The position numbers and the translations under genes were made by a program. A stretch of 64,000 bases of DNA, from assembly GCA_016795465.1 (NCBI GenBank), contig JAEUHK010000008.1, positions 1 to 64,000 of the forward strand. The letters are read 5' to 3'. Positions 35,282 to 42,783 of the stretch are shown in pieces. This DNA comes from Verrucomicrobiaceae bacterium (GTDB lineage Bacteria > Verrucomicrobiota > Verrucomicrobiia > Verrucomicrobiales > Verrucomicrobiaceae). The notes below the pieces were generated by a model. The model saw only the letters and a list, made by a program, of their open reading frames with translations. It did no database searches and was not told the origin of the DNA. Numbering within the stretch: position 1 is the first letter of the stretch; each line of letters starts with the position of its first letter.

Positions 35282-36064
35282 ATGAGCGTCTCCTGGATCA
35301 ATGAATTCTTCGGTCAAACCCCGAACGCCTCCGAGCACGGCGGCCTCGTGGACCACATGCTCGGCTTTGTGCATTGGTTCATGCTCGCCCTCTTCATCGG
35401 CTGGAGCATCTACCTTGTCCTGGCCTTCACCAAGTTCCGCGCCGCCCGCAATGCCAAGGCCGACTACCACGGCGTGACCGGCCATGCCACGACCCACATC
35501 GAAATCGGCGTCGTCATCGTCGAGGCCATCCTTCTCCTCGGCTTCGCCTTCCCGCTCTGGGCCCGTCAGGCCGACGACTATCCGGTCTCTCCCGACACCA
35601 TTAAGATGCGTGCCCTTGGTGAGAAGTTCCTCTGGAACTTCCAGTATCCCGGCAATGACACCGCGCTCAGCACCTGGGATCCCCGCAACATCAATGCCGC
35701 TGCTGGCAACACCACCGGCAAGGACCTCCACGACCCGAACGGCAAGGACGACTTCGTCAATCCCGGCACCATGAAGCTTCCTGTCGGTCGCCCCGTCATC
35801 GTCGATGTCGCCTCCAAGGACGTCATTCACAATCTCGCCCTCGTTCCGATGCGTGCCGCCCAGGACGCCACGCCCGGTGTCAAAGCCCACATGTGGTTCA
35901 AGCCTGTCAAAGAAGGCACTTGGGACATCATCTGCGGCCAGCTCTGCGGCCCGGGCCATGCCCAGATGAAGGCCGTCCTCGAAGTCATGCCCGCCAAGGA
36001 CTTCGAAGACTGGAGCAAGGAAATGTCCGCCAACGCCGCCAAGAAGGCCGCTGAAGCCAAGTAA
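35282..36064 (+). CDS. ctaC: Cytochrome c oxidase subunit II (CuA)
   Basis: 260 residues from the ATG at 35282; the longer open frame upstream overlaps the preceding gene. Two membrane helices (GFVHWFMLALFIGWSIYLVL; IEIGVVIVEAILLLGFAFPL) are followed by a cupredoxin domain. CuA ligands are the His in DVIHNLALVPM and the C-x3-C-x3-H-x2-M motif in CGQLCGPGHAQM near residue 222. No fused cytochrome c domain is present, so it takes electrons from a separate carrier. It is unusual that ctaC is last in the oxidase gene order. Confidence 0.96.
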   Translation: MSVSWINEFFGQTPNASEHGGLVDHMLGFVHWFMLALFIGWSIYLVLAFTKFRAARNAKADYHGVTGHATTHIEIGVVIVEAILLLGFAFPLWARQADDYPVSPDTIKMRALGEKFLWNFQYPGNDTALSTWDPRNINAAAGNTTGKDLHDPNGKDDFVNPGTMKLPVGRPVIVDVASKDVIHNLALVPMRAAQDATPGVKAHMWFKPVKEGTWDIICGQLCGPGHAQMKAVLEVMPAKDFEDWSKEMSANAAKKAAEAK

Positions 36065-36082
36065 GGCATCCGGCGAGGTGGC

Positions 36083-36178
36083 CATGACGAATGAAGAATG
36101 ACCGAATGATGCGAAAGCTCCTCCGCGAGCCACTCTTCGGCATTCATTCGTCATTCTGAATTCATCATTCGTCATTCT
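36083..36178. repeat. Iterated-word inverted repeat, family A, before ctaA
   Basis: The left arm 36083-36113 (ATGACGAATGAAGAATGACC and more) and right arm 36138-36178 (CATTCATTCGTCATTC, then TTCATCATTCGTCATTC) are separated by 24 bases. The right arm ends 6 bases before the GTG start of ctaA. Confidence 0.8.
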
Positions 36179-36184
36179 CCCGCC

Positions 36185-37267
36185 GTGTCCCGAGCCTTCC
36201 ACCGCTACTCTCTCCTCACTCTCGTCGTCGGAGTCGTGCTGATCTGGTGGGGTGCAGCAGTCACCACCGAGGATGTCGGTCTCGCCGTGCCTGACTGGCC
36301 GTTGTGCTTCGGCAAAATCAATCCCGAGGGCTGGTATCGAGTGCCCGCTTTGCTTTTGGAGCACGGACATCGTTGGATCGCCACCATCATAGGCTTTCTC
36401 GTGCTCGGGCAATACTTCTGGGCCATGGCGAAACATCGTCCAAACATGGTCGAGGCCGCCATCATCCTCATCACCGGGGTCGGCTATCTGGTGCTCGTTT
36501 ACATGGGCGTGCTCGCCGCAGCGGCTTTCATCCTCTTCCTGGCCTTCAGTTGGCTCTTCATGTCCTGGTTCGGCCAAAAGTGGCATCTGCTGCGCGGTCT
36601 CACCACGCTTGCCCTCTTCCTCGTCATCCTCCAGGCCTCGCTCGGCGGCCTCCGCGTGCTGAAAATGTCCAACGTCTATGGCATCGTGCATGGCACGCTC
36701 GGTCAGCTCTTTTACTGCCTGCTCATCCTCATCGCCTTTGCCTCATCTCGCACCTGGGAGGAAGGCCAGCTTCGCCTCAGTGCCTCCACCGCTCGCAAGG
36801 CCCGCTGGTGGTCTCTCACGTTATTTCTTGTCGTCTTCACCCAGCTCGTGCTCGGGGCCACGCTGCGCCACACCCAGCGCCACAACCTGTGCGCCAGCGA
36901 CATTCTCACTACGCAGGGCCATGTGATCCCTCCAACCGTGCCCGCCAATGCCTTCGTGCTCTTCCTGCACAAATACTGGGGCTTTGGCACCGCCGCGCTC
37001 GTCATCTTCGTCGCCATCCAGGCCCACCGCTGGCTCGTCACCATGCCGCGCCTCCGCTTCGTCCCCACCTTGCTGCTCTACCTCCCGCCCATCCAGGTCA
37101 GCCTCGGCATCTTCGTCATCCTCACCGGCAAATCCTTCTGGATCACCAACTTCCACGTCCTCACCGGCCTGACCCTTCTCGCCCTCAGCTTCCTGCTCGC
37201 CGCCACCTTGTGGGGCAGCTACCTCCGCACGCCCGTCGAGCCCGAACAACCCCAGCCGCATGGATGA
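36185..37267 (+). CDS. ctaA: Heme A synthase (COX15/CtaA family)
   Basis: 360 residues from a GTG start at 36185, with about eight membrane helices in two pseudo-repeats. Family features are GAAVTTEDVGLAVPDWPLCFG near residue 24, LEHGHRWIATIIGF near 57 with a haem-ligating His, QLVLGATLRHTQRH near 220, and LHKYWGFGTAALV near 260. It oxidises the C8 methyl of haem O to give haem A for the aa3 oxidase encoded upstream. It overlaps the globin gene by 8 bases. Confidence 0.94.
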   Translation: MSRAFHRYSLLTLVVGVVLIWWGAAVTTEDVGLAVPDWPLCFGKINPEGWYRVPALLLEHGHRWIATIIGFLVLGQYFWAMAKHRPNMVEAAIILITGVGYLVLVYMGVLAAAAFILFLAFSWLFMSWFGQKWHLLRGLTTLALFLVILQASLGGLRVLKMSNVYGIVHGTLGQLFYCLLILIAFASSRTWEEGQLRLSASTARKARWWSLTLFLVVFTQLVLGATLRHTQRHNLCASDILTTQGHVIPPTVPANAFVLFLHKYWGFGTAALVIFVAIQAHRWLVTMPRLRFVPTLLLYLPPIQVSLGIFVILTGKSFWITNFHVLTGLTLLALSFLLAATLWGSYLRTPVEPEQPQPHG

Positions 37268-37640
37268 GATCTCCACGCTCTGTGCCCGCGTGGGCGAGGA
37301 CAAACTCCGCGCCATGGTCGCGGCGTTTTATCGTCGTGTGCGTGTCGATGATCTGATCGGCCCGATGTATCCGCAGGATGATTGGGAAGGAGCCGAAAAG
37401 CGTCTCGCCGACTTCATCGTGTATCGTTTCGGTGGCCCGCAGACCTACATCGAAGAGCGAGGCCATCCGCGACTCCGCGGGCGACACATGCCTTTTCCCA
37501 TCGACCTCGCCGCCCGCGACCGCTGGCTCGATTTGATGGGCTATTCCATGCGTGAGGTCGAAATTCCGGCCACGGAAGCCCCGCTTATTGGAGCCTTTTT
37601 TGCCCAGGTGGCCGACATGATGCGCAATCAACCCGGCTGA
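37260..37640 (+). CDS. Truncated haemoglobin (group II-like)
   Basis: 126 residues, the usual length for trHbO-type 2/2 haemoglobins. Signatures are FYRRVRVDDLIGPMYP near residue 24, VYRFGGPQTYIEERGHPRLRGRH (about 58-80) containing the proximal His, and a conserved RDRWLDLM near 89. The protein binds O2, NO or peroxide in the cytoplasm and may protect the oxidase or scavenge reactive species. The 8-base overlap with ctaA means translational coupling to heme A synthesis. Confidence 0.93.
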   Translation: MDEISTLCARVGEDKLRAMVAAFYRRVRVDDLIGPMYPQDDWEGAEKRLADFIVYRFGGPQTYIEERGHPRLRGRHMPFPIDLAARDRWLDLMGYSMREVEIPATEAPLIGAFFAQVADMMRNQPG

Positions 37641-37699
37641 GCCGCTTTCCCGTCATTGCCAGTCTGCAAACGCGGCCTAGCATCCGCGCTTCCTGCCGC

Positions 37700-38638
37700 A
37701 TGGCTTCCATCCTGAAATCGCTCAGCCTCATCGCCGATCCCACGCGGGTGCGGCTGCTGCTGTTGCTCCGGCAGGAGGAGCTCAGTGTCGCGGAATTGCA
37801 GGAAATCCTCTCGCTGCCACAGTCCAACATCTCCGCACAGCTCGCCAAGCTGAAGGCCGCGGGGCTCGTGAACGACCGTCGCAGTGGCAAGAACCGCCTT
37901 TACCAGCTCGAAGAGCCCGCCGCGAAGGATCGTGAGGCCCACATGCACTTCCTCGCCCTGCTCGATGCCGCCGGTGCGGAATTGCGTGAGACAGCCAAGG
38001 ACGCCACCGCGCTGCAAATCGCCCTGCAAAAGCGTGCCGCCACCGCCAAAGCCTACTTCGATGCTCTCGCGGGCAAGTTTGGCCGTCACTACATCCCCGG
38101 CCGTTCGTGGAAAGCCCTCGGCGAGACTTTGCTCAAGCTCATGCCGCCGCTCGTCATCGCGGATCTCGGCGCAGGCGAGGGCACGCTTTCACAGCTCCTC
38201 GCGCAGCGGGCGCAAAAGGTCATCGCCGTCGATAACAGCGAAAAAATGGTCGCCTATGGTGCCGAGCTTGCGCAGCGCCATGGCTTCACGAATCTCGAAT
38301 ACCGCCTCGGTGACCTCGAGCACCCGCCTGTCGAGCCCGCGAGCGTCGATCTAGCCTTCCTCAGCCAGGCCCTGCACCATGCGCAGAACCCGCAGGCCGC
38401 GCTGCGTGCCGCCGCCGCCATTCTCAAGCCCGGCGGCCGCATCGTCGTGCTCGATCTCCTGCAGCACCAGTTTGAAAAAGCCCGTGATCTCTATGCCGAT
38501 GTCTGGCTCGGCTTCACCGAGGCCGGGCTGCATGAAATGCTCACCGCTTCCGGCTTCCATCACATCGAGACCAGCATCGTCCACCGCGAGACTCGCAGTC
38601 CCCACTTCCAGACCGTGCTCGCGATGGCGGAGAAGTGA
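37700..38638 (+). CDS. ArsR-family regulator fused to SAM-dependent methyltransferase
   Basis: 312 residues. The N-terminal winged helix (about 1-75) has LSLIADPTRVRLLLLLRQEELSVAEL and LPQSNISAQLAKLKAAGLV. No ArsR metal-binding cysteine motif is present. The C-terminal class I methyltransferase (about 145-300) has ADLGAGEGTLSQLLA as motif I and HHAQNPQAALRAAAAILKPGG as the later block. Such fusions are seen in SAM/methionine-cycle regulators, where the domain may sense SAM or SAH. It closes the long plus-strand respiratory block; target genes are not evident here. Confidence 0.88.
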   Translation: MASILKSLSLIADPTRVRLLLLLRQEELSVAELQEILSLPQSNISAQLAKLKAAGLVNDRRSGKNRLYQLEEPAAKDREAHMHFLALLDAAGAELRETAKDATALQIALQKRAATAKAYFDALAGKFGRHYIPGRSWKALGETLLKLMPPLVIADLGAGEGTLSQLLAQRAQKVIAVDNSEKMVAYGAELAQRHGFTNLEYRLGDLEHPPVEPASVDLAFLSQALHHAQNPQAALRAAAAILKPGGRIVVLDLLQHQFEKARDLYADVWLGFTEAGLHEMLTASGFHHIETSIVHRETRSPHFQTVLAMAEK

Positions 38639-38646
38639 TCACCGAC

Positions 38647-39522
38647 TCAGTTTCCCAGCCACGATTTCAATTGGCTCACGGTCTCCTGTTCGTGCGTGAG
38701 CATGAAAAAGTGGCCTGCGCCCTTCAACAAGTGGGTTTGGCTTCCGATGGTGACTTTCGAGAAGTGCCCTGATCGCACAAAAGCCTCCTCACCACCGGCC
38801 ATGAAGTAGTGCGCGGGATTCGCAGATGGGCGTGTGACCGGATACGCGGCCATGCAGATCACCCCAGCGAAGGCATCCGGCATCAGCGAAGCGATTCGAA
38901 GTACACCAAACCCACCTGCGGAAAGCCCGACAAGCCATGGTGGTTTCATCCGGAACTCCAGCCGTGCCTGCACCGCCTTCAAACACTCGCTCAGGTAAGC
39001 AGGCGAGATCTTGGCAGGTGAAATGCCCCAGGCCGGGCAGATGATCAGATGCTTTGGAAAGTGACGTGCCAGATAGTGCTGATACCAGAGGAAGCTACCG
39101 CCGTAGCCATGCAAAAACACCATCACGGGCGACTCCGCCGTCCAGCCATCCGGCACATGCACATTCGCGAGGCCATGGGCCGGCGTCTCCTCGCTGAAGC
39201 AGTAGCTCAAAAGGCTCGGAGCCTTCTGGTAAACCGCCGCCGCCGCCATCTGCCGATACTGCTCCGCCACCAGCGGCTGGAGTTGCTGGGCCTGTTCCAT
39301 CGTCAGCCCTAGCAAAGCAGGCTGCGCGAGAGCGAGGTTCACCGTCGTCGCCTCCGGCACGCTGCCCTGCGCCAGTCGAAAGGCGGGCATCCACGCCATC
39401 ACCTTCGGTTCCAGCCTCAATGGGGGAGACGCATGCCTCGTCGGCCAGGTCACTTGGATGATCTCAGCTGCCTTGGCAGACCCCGCAAAGGTCGCCAGCA
39501 AGATTATCAACCATCGTTTCAT
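38647..39522 (-). CDS. Secreted alpha/beta hydrolase
   Basis: 291 residues with a signal peptide (MKRWLIILLATFAGSAKA). The oxyanion/strand segment VMVFLHGYGGSFLWY is near residue 133, the nucleophile elbow GLSAGGFG near 198, and a C-terminal catalytic-His candidate in LKGAGHFFML near 268. It is a predicted extracytoplasmic esterase or peptidase-type hydrolase; substrate unknown. Its start lies 14 bases from a 56-bp repeat that recurs 967 bases further right. Confidence 0.82.
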   Translation of the reverse strand: MKRWLIILLATFAGSAKAAEIIQVTWPTRHASPPLRLEPKVMAWMPAFRLAQGSVPEATTVNLALAQPALLGLTMEQAQQLQPLVAEQYRQMAAAAVYQKAPSLLSYCFSEETPAHGLANVHVPDGWTAESPVMVFLHGYGGSFLWYQHYLARHFPKHLIICPAWGISPAKISPAYLSECLKAVQARLEFRMKPPWLVGLSAGGFGVLRIASLMPDAFAGVICMAAYPVTRPSANPAHYFMAGGEEAFVRSGHFSKVTIGSQTHLLKGAGHFFMLTHEQETVSQLKSWLGN

Positions 39523-39535
39523 GCCCTCAGGCTAT

Positions 39536-39591
39536 CACGCCAGCCGCCGACGCGGCAACAGCCGATTGCCTTCTTGCCAAAGGAGGCCGCG
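39536..39591. repeat. 56-bp direct repeat, left copy
   Basis: Matches 40503-40558 at 53 of 56 bases. Its 3' half holds a near-hairpin GCCTTCTT/AAGGAGGC. The two copies bracket the GT51 transglycosylase gene in the same orientation. Confidence 0.8.
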
Positions 39592-39614
39592 AGACATGCG
39601 GCCCGCGCTGCCGT

Positions 39615-40391
39615 TCACTCGACATGCTGCCGATCCACGATCCGAAGAGGTTCTCTCAAGGCCGCCTCAAGCCCTTCCTTTGTAATCCAGCCGTCTTCGG
39701 CCATTCGATGAAGGACTACGTTCCGTGCCGCGAGAGCAGCCTTGGGGTCACGAAACGGTGAGTAGCGTTCGGGTGAGCGTATCAACCCGACAAGCGTGGC
39801 TCCTTCCACAAGATTCAGATCGGATGCTTTATGGACAAAATAGACCTGTGCGGCCGCCTCAATGCCGAATACGGACTTCTTGGCCACCAAACCGAAGTAA
39901 ACGCGATTAAGATAGAATTCGAGTATCTCCGCCTTGGCGAAGTGCTGCTCGATTCGTCTGGCAAGAGCCAAAAAGAGCAGGTGGCGATTCGAGTGACTTT
40001 CCAGATCGAACGCATTCTGGGCGAGTTGCTGGGTGATCGTTCGGCTTCCTCGCACTTCGCGGCCGCGAAGGTGGCCCCAGAATTCGCGCCCCATTCCGAC
40101 ATAGTCATTGCCATCATGCTGATAGAAACGCGGGTCCTCGCGGCTGATGAGCGCCTGAAGAACGTGGGGCGGCACCTCGCTAACAGGAATGGAACGCTGA
40201 ATCGCATCCGGCGGGACTCCGGGATCGGCAAGCCGCGACAAATCAAATGTCGCCGCCTTGTCCACTGCGGGCAAAATACAGGCAAAGTAGAAAAACACCG
40301 CGCAGCCAACAGAAACTACCACGCAGACAGCCAAAGCCGCCATGAGCACTGCGCGAGTCGCGATACGATGTGGTTTGGATGAGCGCTTCAT
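39615..40391 (-). CDS. Stand-alone GT51 peptidoglycan glycosyltransferase
   Basis: 258 residues: one N-terminal membrane anchor (AVLMAALAVCVVVSVGCAVFF) and only a GT51 (biosynthetic transglycosylase) domain, like MtgA rather than a bifunctional PBP. Motifs are SREDPRFYQHDG near residue 83 with the catalytic Glu, GSRTITQQLAQN near 115 (the usual GST triplet reads GSRT), and AKAEILEFYLNRVYFG near 153. It polymerises lipid II at the inner membrane. No transpeptidase domain or PBP partner is adjacent. The gene is flanked by 56-bp direct repeats and looks less GC-rich than its neighbours, which may mean insertion or transfer. Confidence 0.88.
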   Translation of the reverse strand: MKRSSKPHRIATRAVLMAALAVCVVVSVGCAVFFYFACILPAVDKAATFDLSRLADPGVPPDAIQRSIPVSEVPPHVLQALISREDPRFYQHDGNDYVGMGREFWGHLRGREVRGSRTITQQLAQNAFDLESHSNRHLLFLALARRIEQHFAKAEILEFYLNRVYFGLVAKKSVFGIEAAAQVYFVHKASDLNLVEGATLVGLIRSPERYSPFRDPKAALAARNVVLHRMAEDGWITKEGLEAALREPLRIVDRQHVE

Positions 40392-40502
40392 GAGATGGCA
40401 CTACCGAAAACTAACAATGGGAGTTCTCCAATGAACAAACGGTGAAATGCTGGTGATCGACATTCGGAAGACAGCACATGCGGCTTGGGCCCCTTTCAAG
40501 GC

Positions 40503-40558
40503 CACGCCAGCCGCTGAGGCGGCAACAGCCGATTGCCTCCTTGCCAAAGGAGGCCGCG
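40503..40558. repeat. 56-bp direct repeat, right copy
   Basis: Second copy of the 39536-39591 sequence, with a perfect GCCTCCTT/AAGGAGGC hairpin in its 3' half. It lies 50 bases before the transaldolase start. The rest of the 216-bp gap shows nothing recognisable. Confidence 0.8.
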
Positions 40559-40607
40559 CCCGTATTCTCGCGGGCCGCGTAACCCCCCATCCAACGCAAA
40601 CACCCCA

Positions 40608-41546
40608 ATGACCCAGCTCGACCAGCTCAAGCAGCACACCGTCGTCGTCGCCGATACCGGCGATTTCGAGGCGATGAAGGCCTACAAGCCTCAGGACGCC
40701 ACCACGAATCCTTCTCTCATTCTCCAAGCCGCCTCGAAGCCGGAGTACAAGGCCATTTTCGACAAAGCTGTCGCCGACGGCAAATCCGGCGGCGTCGATG
40801 CCGTCATGGACAAGCTCGTCGTGGCCTTCGGTCTCGAAATCCTCAAAATTGTGCCCGGCCGCGTCTCCACGGAAGTCGATGCCCGTTTGTCCTTCGACAT
40901 CCAGGGGAACATCGAAAAGGCCCGCCAGATCATCGGCGCGTATGAAGCCGCCGGCATTCCTCGCGAGCGCATCCTGATCAAGATCGCCTCCACCTGGGAA
41001 GGCATCAAAGCCGCCGAGGTGCTGCAAAAGGAAGGCATCAACTGCAACCTCACCCTCCTCTTCAGCCTCGCCCAGGCCGTCGCCTGCGCCGAGGGCGGCA
41101 TCAAGCTCATCTCCCCCTTCGTCGGCCGCATCCTCGACTGGTACAAGAAGAGCACCGGCAAGGACTTCGCTCCCGCGGAAGACCCCGGCGTGCAGTCCGT
41201 CACGCAGATCTACAACTACTACAAGCACTTCGGCTACAAGACCGAGGTCATGGGTGCCAGCTTCCGCAACAAGGGCGAGATCACCGAGCTATGCGGGTGC
41301 GACCTCCTCACCATCAGCCCCGGCCTGCTCGGCGAGCTCGCCGCCAGCGAGGACGCCATCACGCCGAAGCTCAACGCCGCCAACGCCAAGTCCCTCAAGA
41401 TCGAGCGCATCGGCAGCGATGAAAAAACCTTCCGCTGGCTCTTCAACGAAGACGCCATGGCCACCGAAAAGACAGCCGAAGGCATCCGCAACTTCGCCAA
41501 GGACATCGTGAAACTCGAAACCATGGTCAAAGCCGCCCTCGGCTGA
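40608..41546 (+). CDS. tal: Transaldolase
   Basis: 312 residues from the ATG at 40608, close to the length of TalB-type enzymes. The N-terminal signature [13 protein letters not shown] is near residue 30. The Schiff-base lysine lies in [16 protein letters not shown] near 125, and the segment [14 protein letters not shown] follows near 170. It transfers a dihydroxyacetone unit between sedoheptulose-7-P and glyceraldehyde-3-P in the pentose phosphate pathway (cytoplasm). A rho-independent terminator follows, so it is probably monocistronic. Confidence 0.96.
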   Translation: MTQLDQLKQHTVVVADTGDFEAMKAYKPQDATTNPSLILQAASKPEYKAIFDKAVADGKSGGVDAVMDKLVVAFGLEILKIVPGRVSTEVDARLSFDIQGNIEKARQIIGAYEAAGIPRERILIKIASTWEGIKAAEVLQKEGINCNLTLLFSLAQAVACAEGGIKLISPFVGRILDWYKKSTGKDFAPAEDPGVQSVTQIYNYYKHFGYKTEVMGASFRNKGEITELCGCDLLTISPGLLGELAASEDAITPKLNAANAKSLKIERIGSDEKTFRWLFNEDAMATEKTAEGIRNFAKDIVKLETMVKAALG

Positions 41547-41572
41547 TCCGGTGCTTCCAGCCCATTCATTCC

Positions 41573-41607
41573 AAGGCGCGGTCCGAAAGGTCCGCGCCTT
41601 GTTTTTG
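41573..41607 (+). terminator. Rho-independent terminator after tal
   Basis: AAGGCGCGG (41573-41581) pairs with CCGCGCCTT (41592-41600) and is followed by GTTTTTG. Confidence 0.88.
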
Positions 41608-41644
41608 GGGTGAGGGAAGGAGGACGATGAGAACGCTCGTTATT

Positions 41645-41680
41645 GCCGCAGAGGAGCAGAAAGGCAGAGGACGCAGAGAA
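41645..41680. repeat. Left arm of inverted repeat, family F (GCAGAGG words)
   Basis: GCCGCAGAGGAGCAGAAAGG and further GCAGAG words; complementary arm at 42054-42089. The ATG of an orphan ORF begins directly after it. Confidence 0.7.
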
Positions 41681-41681
41681 A

Positions 41682-42014
41682 ATGAGTCATTGGTTGCTCT
41701 CCAGCCACTTAGATGGTGGAATGCTGAGAATGAGCACAAAGCTTGAAACACAGTGGTCTTTCACCCTCAGAAAGAACGTCCACATGTACTCCCATGATTT
41801 GAGAGTTGTTTGTGCGGGTGCCGAGTTTCAGATTCCGTGTGAGGATCTTCCTGGTTCCAAAAACCAGATTGGCATCTGGCCATACCATTTGGAAATGGAC
41901 CAGCAATCCTACTCCACGTTGATCCAATCACTCATCGCCTGGGCGAATGGGCAAAATCTGAAGTATCAGATCTACGTCACCAGAGACGACTGCGAAACGA
42001 ATCTGGGCTTTTGA
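41682..42014 (+). CDS. Orphan hypothetical protein between family F repeat arms
   Basis: About 110 residues from the ATG at 41682; other in-frame ATGs at 41721 and 41730 are possible. The protein looks cytoplasmic, with FTLRKNVHMYSHDLRVVCAG, a central GIWPYHLEMDQQSYSTLIQSL and a C-terminal YQIYVTRDDCE. It has no signal peptide and no recognised family. Base composition is visibly more A/T-rich than neighbouring genes. It is enclosed by 36-bp imperfect inverted repeats (41645-41680 and 42054-42089), so it may be a passenger on a small cassette. There is some risk that it is not a real gene. Confidence 0.5.
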   Translation: MSHWLLSSHLDGGMLRMSTKLETQWSFTLRKNVHMYSHDLRVVCAGAEFQIPCEDLPGSKNQIGIWPYHLEMDQQSYSTLIQSLIAWANGQNLKYQIYVTRDDCETNLGF

Positions 42015-42053
42015 TCCTACCATAAGCTCAATGAGAAGTTATTGATCCTCAAA

Positions 42054-42089
42054 TTCTCTGCCACCTCTGCGCCTCCGCCCCTCTGCGGC
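42054..42089. repeat. Right arm of inverted repeat, family F (CTCTGC words)
   Basis: TTCTCTGCCACCTCTGCGCC and further CTCTGC words; approximately the reverse complement of 41645-41680. Confidence 0.7.
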
Positions 42090-42145
42090 AAAAAACGAGC
42101 GTCCCAAACCTACGAGTTTGACGCCGCGGAGGGAGCCGCCCGCGC

Positions 42146-42772
42146 TCACCGCCCCGGATGCCAGCGATAGTGACCCGTGAGCGGAAACTCAAACAGGCGG
42201 TTTTCGCACTGCGGGCCTTGGCCGATGTTGTGGACGATCCACGGCGTGGTGCCGCCATCGGGTGCGGGGACGACCAAAGCGATGTGCGGGAGCTTTCCAG
42301 CGACGGTGCAGGTGATGAGATCGCCGGGAAGGTAGTCGGAGCCGTTTTGCGTGACGGGCAGCGAGGCACCCTGACGCTTCAAGAAGACCTGCAAATTCGG
42401 CACACGGCGGTGGTCGATGTTTTTATCGGGAGCGGCGAGGCCCCAATGCCGCGGATACACGGAGAAGTGACGCTTCATGTCCTCGTGAACGAGCTTTTGC
42501 AGATCAAAGCCGAGCTTCCGGTAGCTGCGGATGACCTCGTCCGTGCACACGCCGGTATCGGCGGGCACATCGCCGCCGGGATAATCGAGCCGCACATAGG
42601 CCGGATCGTAGCGCACGACCTGATGCGTGCGGTCGAGAGCCGCGTGAATGAGTTTTGAAGCCACGCTGTCATCGGTCGGCGCATGCTTTCGCGATTGCTC
42701 AGCCAGTTCACGCGTGCTTTGCGCCGGCACGGGCAGCAGGGCGAGCGTGAGGAAGAGCAGCAGGCGCTTCAT
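42146..42772 (-). CDS. DUF1287 domain secreted protein
   Basis: 208 residues with a signal peptide (MKRLLLFLTLALLPVPAQS). The DUF1287 signature DVPADTGVCTDEVIRSYRKLG is near residue 67, followed by LVHEDMKRHFSVYP, and LPGDLITCTVAGKLPHIALVV near 148. The Cys and His blocks resemble an NlpC/P60-like fold, so a hydrolase is possible, but the activity is not established. It lies 11 bases downstream of the C39-like protease gene on the same strand, so the two are probably co-transcribed. Confidence 0.85.
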   Translation of the reverse strand: MKRLLLFLTLALLPVPAQSTRELAEQSRKHAPTDDSVASKLIHAALDRTHQVVRYDPAYVRLDYPGGDVPADTGVCTDEVIRSYRKLGFDLQKLVHEDMKRHFSVYPRHWGLAAPDKNIDHRRVPNLQVFLKRQGASLPVTQNGSDYLPGDLITCTVAGKLPHIALVVPAPDGGTTPWIVHNIGQGPQCENRLFEFPLTGHYRWHPGR

Positions 42773-42783
42773 GGCGGCACCGT

